Source: an uncultured Collinsella sp.
GTDB taxonomy: Bacteria; Actinomycetota; Coriobacteriia; Coriobacteriales; Coriobacteriaceae
Length of the DNA: 64,000 nucleotides
Assembly: GCA_902470805.1 (NCBI GenBank)
Contig: CABRHX010000002.1
Coordinates: forward strand, 62,001 to 126,000
Direction of reading: 5' to 3'
The number at the start of each line of letters is the position of its first letter. Position 1 is the stretch's first letter. Of the stretch, positions 40,985 through 48,886 are shown one piece after another. The notes beneath the pieces were generated by a model. It had not been told where the DNA came from and ran no database searches. It saw nothing but the letters and a program-made list of their open reading frames with translations. The position numbers and the translations under genes were made by a program.

Positions 40985-42223
40985 TTAAAAGAAAGTCCAG
41001 TTTATCCTTCCCACTCCAATTTTGGAATCCTCCGATGCGCCTTCGCACGCTTGCATGACCTCGATACCATGCGAGCGTGCAAACTCGACGAGCTCTGCGT
41101 TGCGGGCGTTTATGGTGCCGAAGGCGGCGGGGCACACGATAAGGCACGCGCAGTGGACGAGGAGCTCTTTGGCGCGGGCTATGGTTTTATCCCCGATCGG
41201 CTCGAAGGCGCGCTCGGCCACGCATTCCGTCGCCAGGTCGCGCGCGAGCTCGCAGTCGATGTCCCCTTCGTGCAGAACGCCCGCGTAGAACGCCTTGCCC
41301 TGCCGGATGAGCTGGCGAAACACAGCCGACCCCGTACCTGCGCCGGCGATGACGAACGTGTGCGCATCGCCGTGCGGGCGCCCAATTTCCACGCTGCCGA
41401 AGCGCTCGTTGAAGGTGCCATGTCGAAGGCCGTAGAGCTCGCCAATCGTCTCGCGCGTGAATATGTCCTCGGGTGCGCCGGCGCAGAAGACCCGGCCGTC
41501 CTTCACGCAAATCACCTTGTCGGCGCTTTTCTGCGCGAGCTCGAGTTCGTGGATGGACATGATGACAGCCACATTCCGCGATTTCGCAAGGTGGCGAAGT
41601 ATTCGCAGCAGGTCGATCTGATAGCGGATATCGAGATACGACGTGGGCTCGTCGAGCACGAGCACGCGCGGATCCTGCGCGATGGCGCGTGCAAGCATGA
41701 CGCGCTGGCGTTGCCCGTCGCTTATCTGCATGAAGTCGCGCTCGGCGAGCTCTTCCACATGTGCGGTTTTCATGGCCTCGTCGACCCGACTATGGTCGTC
41801 GGGCGAGAGCGTGCCCATTCGCCCGGTGTAGGGATGCCTTCCCGCCTCTACGATATCGCGGCAGGTGAGGAGCTCGGTCCGGGGGCGATCTGTCAGCATA
41901 ACGGCAAGGTTCCTTGCGAACTCCGCCGTCTTCCATCGGGAAATCTCCCGCCCGTCGAGCTCGACCGCGCCGGCAAGCGGTGCCAGATGGCGTGTGATGG
42001 TTTTCAAGATGGTCGACTTGCCCGAGCCGTTCGGCCCGATGAGCGCCACGACGTCGCCCGCGCGAACCTCCAGATCGACGCCTTCGACTACGACCTTCTT
42101 GTCGTAGCCCGCCGACAGGTCGCTTATGCGGAAAAGCGGCGCTCCGTCAGCCTGCGTTTCGACCGGGGTTTCGAGGTTCGACTCCCCTCCGAGCGTTTTG
42201 GGCCGCGGCACGAATTCCCCCAT
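40985..42223 (-). CDS. ABC transporter ATPase, FecE/BtuD type, with extra C-terminal domain
   Basis: This 412-residue protein has a FecE/BtuD-type ATPase domain (~30-265) with Walker A GPNGSGKST at 63-71, signature ISDGQRQR and Walker B VLVLDEP. It should power import of a siderophore, haem or corrinoid through the adjacent permease. The final ~140 residues form a separate domain with Rossmann-like traits (TFVIAGAGTGSAVFRQLI, then LIVCPAAFGT), which is not part of BtuD. Its role is unknown; nucleotide or ligand sensing is possible. Its start abuts the permease stop. Confidence 0.85.
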   Translation of the reverse strand: MGEFVPRPKTLGGESNLETPVETQADGAPLFRISDLSAGYDKKVVVEGVDLEVRAGDVVALIGPNGSGKSTILKTITRHLAPLAGAVELDGREISRWKTAEFARNLAVMLTDRPRTELLTCRDIVEAGRHPYTGRMGTLSPDDHSRVDEAMKTAHVEELAERDFMQISDGQRQRVMLARAIAQDPRVLVLDEPTSYLDIRYQIDLLRILRHLAKSRNVAVIMSIHELELAQKSADKVICVKDGRVFCAGAPEDIFTRETIGELYGLRHGTFNERFGSVEIGRPHGDAHTFVIAGAGTGSAVFRQLIRQGKAFYAGVLHEGDIDCELARDLATECVAERAFEPIGDKTIARAKELLVHCACLIVCPAAFGTINARNAELVEFARSHGIEVMQACEGASEDSKIGVGRINWTFF

Positions 42224-43264
42224 CTACCTCACCCGCTTCTTCAACATGAGCGCGATAACCACCGGCGCGCCGAAGATGGCGGTGACGGCGCTGATGGAAA
42301 GCTCGACGGGAGAGAACAGCGTGCGCGCGATCAAATCGCAGCCCGCGCAGAAGATGGCGCCTCCCAAGAAGCACGCAGGAATCACGCGGATGGGCTTCGA
42401 CGACTTCAGCGCCGACTTCACGAGATGCGGAACCGCGATGCCTACGAACGACACCGGACCAGCGAACGCGGTCACGCAGGCGGAGAGCATGCTCGCTAGA
42501 AGGACGAGCACCACGCGGAAACGTGCGACGTTCACGCCGACGCTTTTCGCGTAGGCTTCTCCCAGCTTGAAGGCGGAAAGGGGCTTCGATATCGCGAATA
42601 CGCATGCGCTCACGGCGATCACCACGACCGCGATGACCGCGACGTCGTCCCAGCTCGAACCCGAGAAACTACCCAAAGACCAGTTGTGCAGGTTTACGAT
42701 GGACTGGTCGTCGGCGAAGGCGATGAGGAAGTTCGTCGCCGCCGAGCAGATGTATCCCACCATGACGCCCGCCACGATGAGCATGGCCATGGAACTTATG
42801 CGCCGTGCGATGAGGAGCACGAAGCCGATGGTGATAAGCGAGCCCAGAAATGCTGCGGCCACCATGGCTGGCGAGGACATGGCCTGGTTCGCGCCCAGAA
42901 GTACGATCATCGTAAGCGCGACGACGAACTTTGCGCCCGAGGAGACGCCCAAGATGAACGGGTCGGCGATGGGGTTGTTGAAAAACGTCTGTAGCAGGAA
43001 CCCGGAGAGCGAAAGTGCCCCGCCGAGAAGCACGGCTGAAAGCACGCGCGGCAGGCGAATCTCCCAGATGACTTGGCTTTCCATGGAATTGGCCGCGCCG
43101 CCCGAAAGGATGCCGGGGATGTGGTCTGCGGGCACGAGCACGCTCCCGATGCACAGGTTGGCCCCGACGAGCACGATGAGGACAACAGCGAGCAGCGCCG
43201 TCACGACGCGACACCGCGCGGCGCGCCCCGATTCGTCGTATGTCATGGAAAGCCGGCTTCTCAT
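42224..43264 (-). CDS. FecCD/BtuC-type ABC transporter permease
   Basis: This 346-residue membrane permease has about ten helices. Family motifs are IRLPRVLSAVLLGGALSLSG near residue 68, FILGVSSGAKF and, near the end, FAGPVSFVGIAVPHLVK. Members import Fe-siderophores, haem or vitamin B12. It sits between the substrate-binding protein and ATPase genes. The gap to the upstream gene is only a few bases, so translation is coupled. Confidence 0.9.
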   Translation of the reverse strand: MRSRLSMTYDESGRAARCRVVTALLAVVLIVLVGANLCIGSVLVPADHIPGILSGGAANSMESQVIWEIRLPRVLSAVLLGGALSLSGFLLQTFFNNPIADPFILGVSSGAKFVVALTMIVLLGANQAMSSPAMVAAAFLGSLITIGFVLLIARRISSMAMLIVAGVMVGYICSAATNFLIAFADDQSIVNLHNWSLGSFSGSSWDDVAVIAVVVIAVSACVFAISKPLSAFKLGEAYAKSVGVNVARFRVVLVLLASMLSACVTAFAGPVSFVGIAVPHLVKSALKSSKPIRVIPACFLGGAIFCAGCDLIARTLFSPVELSISAVTAIFGAPVVIALMLKKRVR

Positions 43265-43268
43265 GACG

Positions 43269-44840
43269 CTAGCCGAGCTTCCTCAGATAATGGAAGTCGC
43301 TCGCGTCATCGCCGGTGAACGCCCCGTGCAGCTCGTCGATAATGTCGGCGGTGGAAGTCATCTGCTGGTACATGTCGGCGCTTGTGACCCAGACGTTGCC
43401 GTTCTTCACGGCTTTGAACTGCGACAATAGCGCGTTTTTGCCTACGAAGTCGTTCAAGGTGGCAACCGATTCGTCGATGGTGCCGTTGTAGACGATGATG
43501 TCGGCATCCTTCGCCGTCGCGTAGAAGCGCTCCATTTCGAGCGTTACTGACGAACCTGACGTCGACGCCGTCTGCGCGTCATCGAGCGCGTAGTTGCCGC
43601 CTGCAAGCTCGATCATCTGCGCCACGTAGTCGCCCGCCCGCCGCGTGACGGCGGCCCCGTTCGAGTTAATGTAGAAATACGCCACGGTTTTACCTGACGA
43701 CGCGAGCCCCGACGTTTGCTCGACGCGGGCCTTCTGCTCGTTGAACAGGTGCGCGGCCTCGTCTTCCTTGTCGAACAGGACGCCGAAAAGCTTAATCCAC
43801 TCGACGCGCCCGAGTGCTTCGGGCTCGCTCGACGACTGTTCGGTGAGCACGACGAGCCCGAGCTTCTGCAGCTTTTCCTTCACATCGGGCGTGTGGTTGA
43901 TCATGGTGTTCTCGATGGCGAGCGTGCAGCCCGAGGCCGATATTCGCTCGTAGTCGGGCGCGCTGTACTTGCCGCCGTAGGCGATCGCCCCACTTTCGAG
44001 TGCGCTTTTGAAGCCCGCGACCGAGCAATCGTCGGCCTTCGTGCCCGACATGAGGATGTTGTCGTTCGCATCGAGCGCGTCGACCAGGCACATCGTCGCC
44101 GACGACACGAGGTACACCTTGTTGGCGGGACGCCTTATGACCGCGATGTCGGAGCTCAACCCATCAGGTACCTTCGCATCTTGCGGTACCACGAGGAAGC
44201 GCTCCCCGTTCGAAATGCAGATAAGCCGCAGGCCGCCTTCGTACTCGTCGACAGTGAAGCGCTCGGCGTATTCAAGCTGAAGCGCCCCCGTCGGCTCCCA
44301 GCCGCAGCCCAAATCGGCGTTGTGGAAGTCGGCCGCGGCGCTTGAAGCCGTTCCCGCAGGGGAGCCGCCGCTTGCATCGTCGCCCGATTTCTCCTTCATG
44401 GTGGATGAGTCGAAGTGGAGCGTGTAGTCGATGGTGTGCGGCGTCGACATGGCGACGGTCTCGGCCGACACGGCGATGTCCTCGTCGAGCGTGACGGGTA
44501 TCTCGAACGTGGAGTTGCCGCCGTCGTTTATGGGCGCGTAGTCCACGCCGTTGACGGTCATTTTGTCGTAGTTCGAACTCGACCAGGTGATGGTCGCGGT
44601 GTAGGTGTCGCCATCCTTCACAATTGTGGTGGGTGAGGCGATGCTTGCGCGCCCTGACCCGCCGGAGAGCGAGACGCTCACAGTGTATTCCTGAGAGCCT
44701 GCCGTGCCACCGGTCGCGTTCGGGCTCGCACTGCACCCCGCGAAGGGAAGCGCGAACAGGGCGACGAGAACGCAGGCGATCGCGCGCACCGCGATGCTGC
44801 GACGCTTCCTGTTTTCCCCCTTGGGAAGAATCGACCGCAT
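43269..44840 (-). CDS. Surface lipoprotein: NEAT-like domain plus periplasmic-binding (Fe/B12 class) domain
   Basis: This 523-residue lipoprotein has a signal peptide and lipobox FAGC (Cys36). Residues ~50-150 form a beta-rich segment with the pattern YTATITWSSSNYDKM...VDYAP...STFEIPV, which resembles NEAT haem/iron-binding domains. Residues ~190-520 are a class III periplasmic-binding fold of the BtuF/FecB type with tandem alpha/beta halves. It delivers a ligand to the permease encoded just downstream. The NEAT-like match is by pattern only. The ligand could be haem, a corrinoid or another tetrapyrrole; the upstream riboswitch favours corrinoid-related control. Confidence 0.75.
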   Translation of the reverse strand: MRSILPKGENRKRRSIAVRAIACVLVALFALPFAGCSASPNATGGTAGSQEYTVSVSLSGGSGRASIASPTTIVKDGDTYTATITWSSSNYDKMTVNGVDYAPINDGGNSTFEIPVTLDEDIAVSAETVAMSTPHTIDYTLHFDSSTMKEKSGDDASGGSPAGTASSAAADFHNADLGCGWEPTGALQLEYAERFTVDEYEGGLRLICISNGERFLVVPQDAKVPDGLSSDIAVIRRPANKVYLVSSATMCLVDALDANDNILMSGTKADDCSVAGFKSALESGAIAYGGKYSAPDYERISASGCTLAIENTMINHTPDVKEKLQKLGLVVLTEQSSSEPEALGRVEWIKLFGVLFDKEDEAAHLFNEQKARVEQTSGLASSGKTVAYFYINSNGAAVTRRAGDYVAQMIELAGGNYALDDAQTASTSGSSVTLEMERFYATAKDADIIVYNGTIDESVATLNDFVGKNALLSQFKAVKNGNVWVTSADMYQQMTSTADIIDELHGAFTGDDASDFHYLRKLG

Positions 44841-44844
44841 GGCG

Positions 44845-45378
44845 TTACTTCAGTGCGTCGGCGCGCAGATCGACGCCGGCGGATTCGAACACGAGCGTGC
44901 GGTCGTACCACTGCTCTTTTCTAATACTCCACGCGGCGCAGGCGGTGTCCTCGTCGAGCGCTTCAACGGGCACGTCGTAGGTGTACTTGCCTTCCGCGTT
45001 TTCCACATAGGGGATGAAGTCGGCCTCGCTCGCGGCGGCAGCCTCGTCGCCCGTGCCCATGAAGAGCTTGCCGTAGCCCGTGCCGGAAAGCGTCATCACG
45101 CAGTGCATGGAGCCGTTTTCCACGATGAGCTGGGCGTCCACAATCCTGAACATGTTCGAGCTGGAATCTACGGTGATCGGATAGGTGCCGTCGGCCACCT
45201 TGTCGGCGGTGATGGGGGCAGCGCTTGCGCCCTCGGGCGCATCGGCCGCCTGTTCGGTCTTTTCCTGGGAATCGGCATCGCTTGCCTTTGCGCTGTCGAT
45301 TGAATTTCCGCCGCAGCCGGCGAGCGAGAACGCGAAAAGCGCCGCTGACAGGGCGAAGGCGAGGGTTTTCTTCAACAT
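44845..45378 (-). CDS. Small NEAT-like surface lipoprotein
   Basis: This 177-residue lipoprotein has lipobox LAGC (Cys22) and a spacer rich in Ala, Asp and Glu. A beta-rich domain with DGTYPITVDSSSNMF, YGKLFMG and WYDRTLVFES follows. This order resembles the NEAT-like segment of the neighbouring binding protein. It lacks the periplasmic-binding fold, so it may be a ligand-capture or relay protein at the cell surface. It lies four bases before the next gene in the operon. Confidence 0.65.
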   Translation of the reverse strand: MLKKTLAFALSAALFAFSLAGCGGNSIDSAKASDADSQEKTEQAADAPEGASAAPITADKVADGTYPITVDSSSNMFRIVDAQLIVENGSMHCVMTLSGTGYGKLFMGTGDEAAAASEADFIPYVENAEGKYTYDVPVEALDEDTACAAWSIRKEQWYDRTLVFESAGVDLRADALK

Positions 45379-45441
45379 GGAGGGAGGTTCCTTTCAATCG
45401 CTTCGACCGCCCGCTCGTGCGGTGGGCGGGCGGGACGCGAA

Positions 45442-45488
45442 TGCAACGGGCATGCGCCGTCGGTCGGGGAAGGCGCATGCCCGTTGCA
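45442..45488 (-). repeat. Intercistronic 17-bp perfect hairpin
   Basis: TGCAACGGGCATGCGCC (45442-45458) is the exact complement of 45472-45488. No T-run follows on either strand, so it is not a normal terminator. Between the chelatase gene and the lipoprotein gene it may stabilise or process the mRNA. A second G+C hairpin lies beside it (about 45410-45435). Confidence 0.75.
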
Positions 45489-45523
45489 CGGGGACGCGAC
45501 CGGCGCCCCCGTGCGCGGCGAGT

Positions 45524-46450
45524 TTACAGCTTGGCGATGGCGTCGTCCACGTGTGAGACGTAGATGTCGTCGACCGCGGCGTTCTGTCCCAGACCCTGGA
45601 GCAGGCACGTCACTTCGAAGCCGGCGGCCACGAACTTCGCAGCCCAGCTGTCGGGGTCGGTCTCGTCTGCCATGTCGTTGTTCGCGTGGTCGCCCGCGAC
45701 CACCATGAACGGCGCGAGCACGGCCTTCTTGTACCCTGCGGCGCTCGCGGCGGCGATAACATCCTCGCAGGTCGGTTCAGCCTCGACGGTGCCGACGAAG
45801 AACTGCGTCAAGCCCTCGTTCTTGAACACTTCCTGCATCTTGGCATAGTCGGCGTTGGAATCGGCTTCGGTGCCGTGGCCCATGAGGCACAGCGCCGTCT
45901 TGCCGTCGTCGAAGGACGCCATGTTCTCCTTAATGGCGGCGGCCACCTTCTTGTAGTCGTCGTCGGAGGTGAGCAGCGGGTCGCCGAGCGAGATCTTGTC
46001 GAACTTGTCGGCGTACTTGTCGAGCTCGTCTTTCACGTCGGCGTATTCCAGGCCAGCCATGAGATGCGTCGGCTGCACGACGATTTCCTTCACGCCGTCT
46101 TCCACGCAGCGGTCGAGCGCCTCGGTCATGTTGTCGATCGTGATGCCGTCGCGCTTCTTCAGCTTGTCGATGATGATCTGCGCGGTGAAGGCGCGGCGGA
46201 TGTCGTAGTCCTGCCAGTACTTCTCGCGGATAGCGTCTTCGATGGCGCCGATGGTGATGTGGCGCGAGTCGTTGTAGCTCGTGCCGAAGCTCGTGACGAG
46301 GATGACCGGCTTCACGGCCTTCTCCTTTTCGCTCGATTTCTCGGAACTCGCGGAGGTGCTGGAGCAGCCCGCGAGCGCGACTCCGGCGAGCGCGAAGGCT
46401 CCGGTTGCTGCGGCGCCCATGAAGCCGCGGCGTGACATCTGGTCGGACAT
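45524..46450 (-). CDS. cbiK: Exported CbiK-type sirohydrochlorin cobaltochelatase (Tat lipoprotein)
   Basis: This 308-residue protein starts with a twin-arginine signal (SRRGFMG, residues 6-12) that ends in lipobox LAGC (Cys29). The mature part is CbiK throughout: LVTSFGTSYNDSR, VVQPTHLMAGLEY (H130), LMGHGTEADSNADYAKM (H193), the acidic VGTVEAEPT and APFMVVAGDHANNDMA (H256). The metal-binding and catalytic histidines are present, so it should insert Co2+ (or another metal) into a tetrapyrrole, but outside the membrane. A periplasmic CbiK is known in Desulfovibrio vulgaris. The start at 46450 has AGGAAAGG upstream. It is the first gene after the riboswitch. Confidence 0.87.
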   Translation of the reverse strand: MSDQMSRRGFMGAAATGAFALAGVALAGCSSTSASSEKSSEKEKAVKPVILVTSFGTSYNDSRHITIGAIEDAIREKYWQDYDIRRAFTAQIIIDKLKKRDGITIDNMTEALDRCVEDGVKEIVVQPTHLMAGLEYADVKDELDKYADKFDKISLGDPLLTSDDDYKKVAAAIKENMASFDDGKTALCLMGHGTEADSNADYAKMQEVFKNEGLTQFFVGTVEAEPTCEDVIAAASAAGYKKAVLAPFMVVAGDHANNDMADETDPDSWAAKFVAAGFEVTCLLQGLGQNAAVDDIYVSHVDDAIAKL

Positions 46451-46514
46451 GGTTTTTCCTTTCCTCGGTTTGCCGGTCCCCCGGCGACAGTTGCTTGTCG
46501 GCACAAGCGAAAGA

Positions 46515-46536
46515 AAAGCGCACCCCTCGGGGTTCA
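46515..46536 (-). terminator. Possible riboswitch expression platform
   Basis: On the minus strand ACCCC and GGGGT form a short stem followed by GCGC and TTTTCTTT, between the riboswitch and cbiK. It could be an attenuator; the stem is short. Confidence 0.35.
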
Positions 46537-46569
46537 CAAGGAGCTAACGCCACGGCGATGCCGTGAGGA

Positions 46570-46690
46570 AAAGGCGAAGCAGTCTGGCTTGGGGCGCGAG
46601 GCGGTTCGCCCGTGCGTCCTATACAGTAATGTCCCTTGCCCAGGATTCCCACCTGGTTCCCTCCGCAAGCCAGCGCGGGCTGTGCGGGCG
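46570..46690 (-). promoter_or_regulatory. Cobalamin (B12) riboswitch
   Basis: On the minus strand the core reads GGGAACCAGGTGGGAATCC, then TACTGTATAGGACG, then the B12-box-like AAGCCAGACTGC. These match the conserved GGGAA..GGTG.AA.TCC, ACTGT and B12-box elements of the RF00174 class in order and spacing. It lies upstream of the exported cbiK gene and should lower expression of the chelatase/ABC operon when adenosylcobalamin is plentiful. Confidence 0.85.
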
Positions 46691-46908
46691 CCGCGCCGGT
46701 CATTTCCTTTTATCCGATTGTCATATGCTCGTTGCCGAATCTTTTACTATGATAGTGGGCACTTTTGAACGTGTCAAAGCCAGGGCGGGCGGCATTGCGC
46801 CTCCTGCCTGCGTATTTGCGCCGATTGCCGCTGCGGGCGCCGTGTTTTGGCCGCTGCGCGAATGGCAGCGTAAACGGTTGCGATGAGAAACGGGAAGGGA
46901 AGGCTCGG
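46691..46908. promoter_or_regulatory. Divergent regulatory region between the cbiK and cbiF operons
   Basis: This 218-bp gap must hold promoters for both operons. An AT-rich stretch at about 46715-46755 contains an odd palindrome, ACTAT-G-ATAGT, at 46746-46756. No clear -35/-10 pair can be assigned on either strand. I see no second riboswitch on the plus strand. A GGGAAGGGAAGG ribosome site lies just before cbiF. Confidence 0.4.
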
Positions 46909-47700
46909 ATGATTCATATCGTTGGCGCTGGCTCGGGCGCCGCCGACCTTATCACGCTGCGCGGGGCGCGCCTTTTGCGCGCGGCCGACGTGGTCGTTTG
47001 GGCGGGGAGCCTTGTGAACCCCGAGCTGCTCGCCGAGTGCAAGGAATCCTGCATCGTCTACGACAGCGCGCACATGACCTTGGAGGAAGTGCTCGACGTG
47101 ATGTGCGCGGCAGATGCGCGGGGCGAGGAAGTGGTGCGCCTGCACACGGGCGACCCGTGCCTGTACGGCGCCATCCAGGAGCAGATGGACGCGCTCGACG
47201 CGCGCGGCGTGGACTACGAGGTGGTGCCCGGCGTGTCGAGCTTTTGCGGTGCCGCGGCGGCGCTTCGCCAGGAATATACGCTGCCGGGAATCAGCCAGTC
47301 GGTCGTGATCACGCGGCTTTCCGGGCGCACCCCCATGCCCGCGGGCGAGGGCATGCGCACCATGGCGGAAAGCGGCTCGACTATGGTCATCTTCCTGAGC
47401 TCGGGTATGCTCGCCGAGCTTTCCGCCGAGCTTTTGGCCGCGGGCCGCAGCTCCGATGAGCCGGCGGCGCTCGTGTACAAGGCGACCTGGCCTGAGGAGC
47501 GCGTGGTGCGATGCACAGTGGGCACGCTCGCCGATGCGGGCGCGCGAGAGGGCATCGACCGCACGGCGCTCGTGGTGGTGGGCCGCGTGCTCGGAGCTCG
47601 CGGCAGGCTTGCACACAACGGCGCGCAAGCGGAGTCGTACGAGCGCAGCAAGCTTTACGACCCTTCGTTTTCCACGGGGTATCGGAAGGCGAGCAGCTAG
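46909..47700 (+). CDS. cbiF: Cobalt-precorrin-4 C11-methyltransferase
   Basis: This 263-residue SAM-dependent tetrapyrrole methylase is of the CbiF/CobM type. MIHIVGAGSGAADLITLRG opens the fold; AGSLVNPELL, RLHTGDPCLYGA and VPGVSSFCGAAAAL are characteristic. It methylates C11 of cobalt-precorrin-4 in corrin-ring synthesis. It is the first gene of a 17-gene plus-strand operon in which most starts overlap the previous stop. Confidence 0.93.
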   Translation: MIHIVGAGSGAADLITLRGARLLRAADVVVWAGSLVNPELLAECKESCIVYDSAHMTLEEVLDVMCAADARGEEVVRLHTGDPCLYGAIQEQMDALDARGVDYEVVPGVSSFCGAAAALRQEYTLPGISQSVVITRLSGRTPMPAGEGMRTMAESGSTMVIFLSSGMLAELSAELLAAGRSSDEPAALVYKATWPEERVVRCTVGTLADAGAREGIDRTALVVVGRVLGARGRLAHNGAQAESYERSKLYDPSFSTGYRKASS

Positions 47701-47701
47701 C

Positions 47702-48886
47702 GTGGCCTTCGAGCACTACATATATACCGGGACGACCCGCCTGCGCTGCGGCTACACCACGGGGAGCTGCGCCGCGCTCGCGGCGAAGGCGGCCTGCGAG
47801 ATGCTCTTGTCACGAAAGCCCGTCGGCCTCGTGTCGATCGTCACCCCCGGCGGGCTGCCCGTCGAGGCGAACGTGGTCGACGCATGCATCGGCGAGGGGT
47901 GCGCCCAGTGTGCCGTGCGAAAGGACGCAGGCGACGATGCCGATGTGACCGACGGCGTGCTCGTGTACGCGCGCGTGGAACATGCGGGGTCGGGCACGGG
48001 CGCTGCGGGCAGCAAGGACGTACCCGCGCACGAATCGGAAGTTTCCGTCGACGGCGGCGTGGGCGTGGGGCGCGTGACGTTGCCCGGGCTCGAGCAGCCG
48101 GTGGGGGCGGCCGCCATCAACGCGACGCCGCGCGCGATGATTACTTCGGCGGTGCGCGAGGTGTGCGCCGTGCACGGCTTTTCTGGAGATATTGCTGTGA
48201 CAATTTCGGTACCCGAGGGTGTTGCCCTTGCCGAAAAGACCTTCAACCCGCACCTGGGGATAAAGGACGGCATCTCCATCCTGGGCACGACGGGCATCGT
48301 CGAGCCGCGCAGCCTCGCTGCCTTGCGCGACAGTATCGAGCTCGAGATCCGGCAGCATGCGGCTATGGGGCGGTGCGGAGTCGTGCTCACGCCCGGCAAC
48401 TACGGCGCGCAGTTCATCTCAGGGCATTTCCACCTAAACGGTGCGCCGGTGGTCTTCATCTCCAACTTCGTGGGCGATGCGATTGATTGCTGCATTCGCG
48501 AGGGATTTACCAATGTCCTTCTTGTGGGACACATCGGCAAGTTGGTGAAGGTCGCGGGCGGTATCATGGACACCCATTCGCGTACCGCCGACTGCCGCGC
48601 GGAGATTCTGGCCGCCCACGCGGCCATGGCCGGCGCGGGCGCGAAGACCGTGCGCGAGATCATGACGTCCGTCACGACCACGGCGGCACTCGAGGTAATC
48701 GAGGCCGCCGGCGTGGGGGACGCTGCGTGCGCCTCGCTCGCTGCGGCAATCGAGGACAGGTTGCGCCGCCGCGCGGCGGGCGCATGCGACATCGCCGCGG
48801 TCGTGTTCGACGCCGAGCGCCGCGAGCTTTTCCGCACGTCGGGCGCCGATGCAGTTATCGGGGTATTGGGGGCGACGTATGAGTAA
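47702..48886 (+). CDS. cbiD: Cobalt-precorrin-5B C1-methyltransferase
   Basis: This 394-residue enzyme methylates C1 and is specific to the anaerobic route. Family motifs are LRCGYTTGSCAALAAKAAC at the start, IVTPGGLPVEANV, KDGISILGTTGIVEP and LVGHIGKLVKVAGGIM-DTHS. The start is a GTG at 47702, one base after the cbiF stop. The frame stays open far upstream through cbiF, but that part is not family-like. It overlaps the cbiL remnant by 8 bp. Confidence 0.93.
   Translation: MAFEHYIYTGTTRLRCGYTTGSCAALAAKAACEMLLSRKPVGLVSIVTPGGLPVEANVVDACIGEGCAQCAVRKDAGDDADVTDGVLVYARVEHAGSGTGAAGSKDVPAHESEVSVDGGVGVGRVTLPGLEQPVGAAAINATPRAMITSAVREVCAVHGFSGDIAVTISVPEGVALAEKTFNPHLGIKDGISILGTTGIVEPRSLAALRDSIELEIRQHAAMGRCGVVLTPGNYGAQFISGHFHLNGAPVVFISNFVGDAIDCCIREGFTNVLLVGHIGKLVKVAGGIMDTHSRTADCRAEILAAHAAMAGAGAKTVREIMTSVTTTAALEVIEAAGVGDAACASLAAAIEDRLRRRAAGACDIAAVVFDAERRELFRTSGADAVIGVLGATYE

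Noticed and set aside
41051..42499. A 482-codon plus-strand frame across the ABC ATPase gene
   Set aside because: The minus-strand frame has all ABC motifs; the plus frame has biased Arg/Ala/Asp/Val content and crosses the permease boundary.
46746..46756. Fur or DtxR box between the two cobalamin operons
   Set aside because: The 11-bp palindrome is too short and does not match the classic 19-bp patterns; it is recorded only as an unassigned palindrome.
46765..46908. Upstream extension of cbiF
   Set aside because: The extension is unlike any methylase, and the ATG at 46909 has a good ribosome site and the family-typical MIHIVGAG start.
47456..47701. Upstream extension of cbiD into cbiF
   Set aside because: The extra residues are Arg-rich and unlike CbiD. 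The GTG at 47702 gives the normal N-terminus directly after the cbiF stop.
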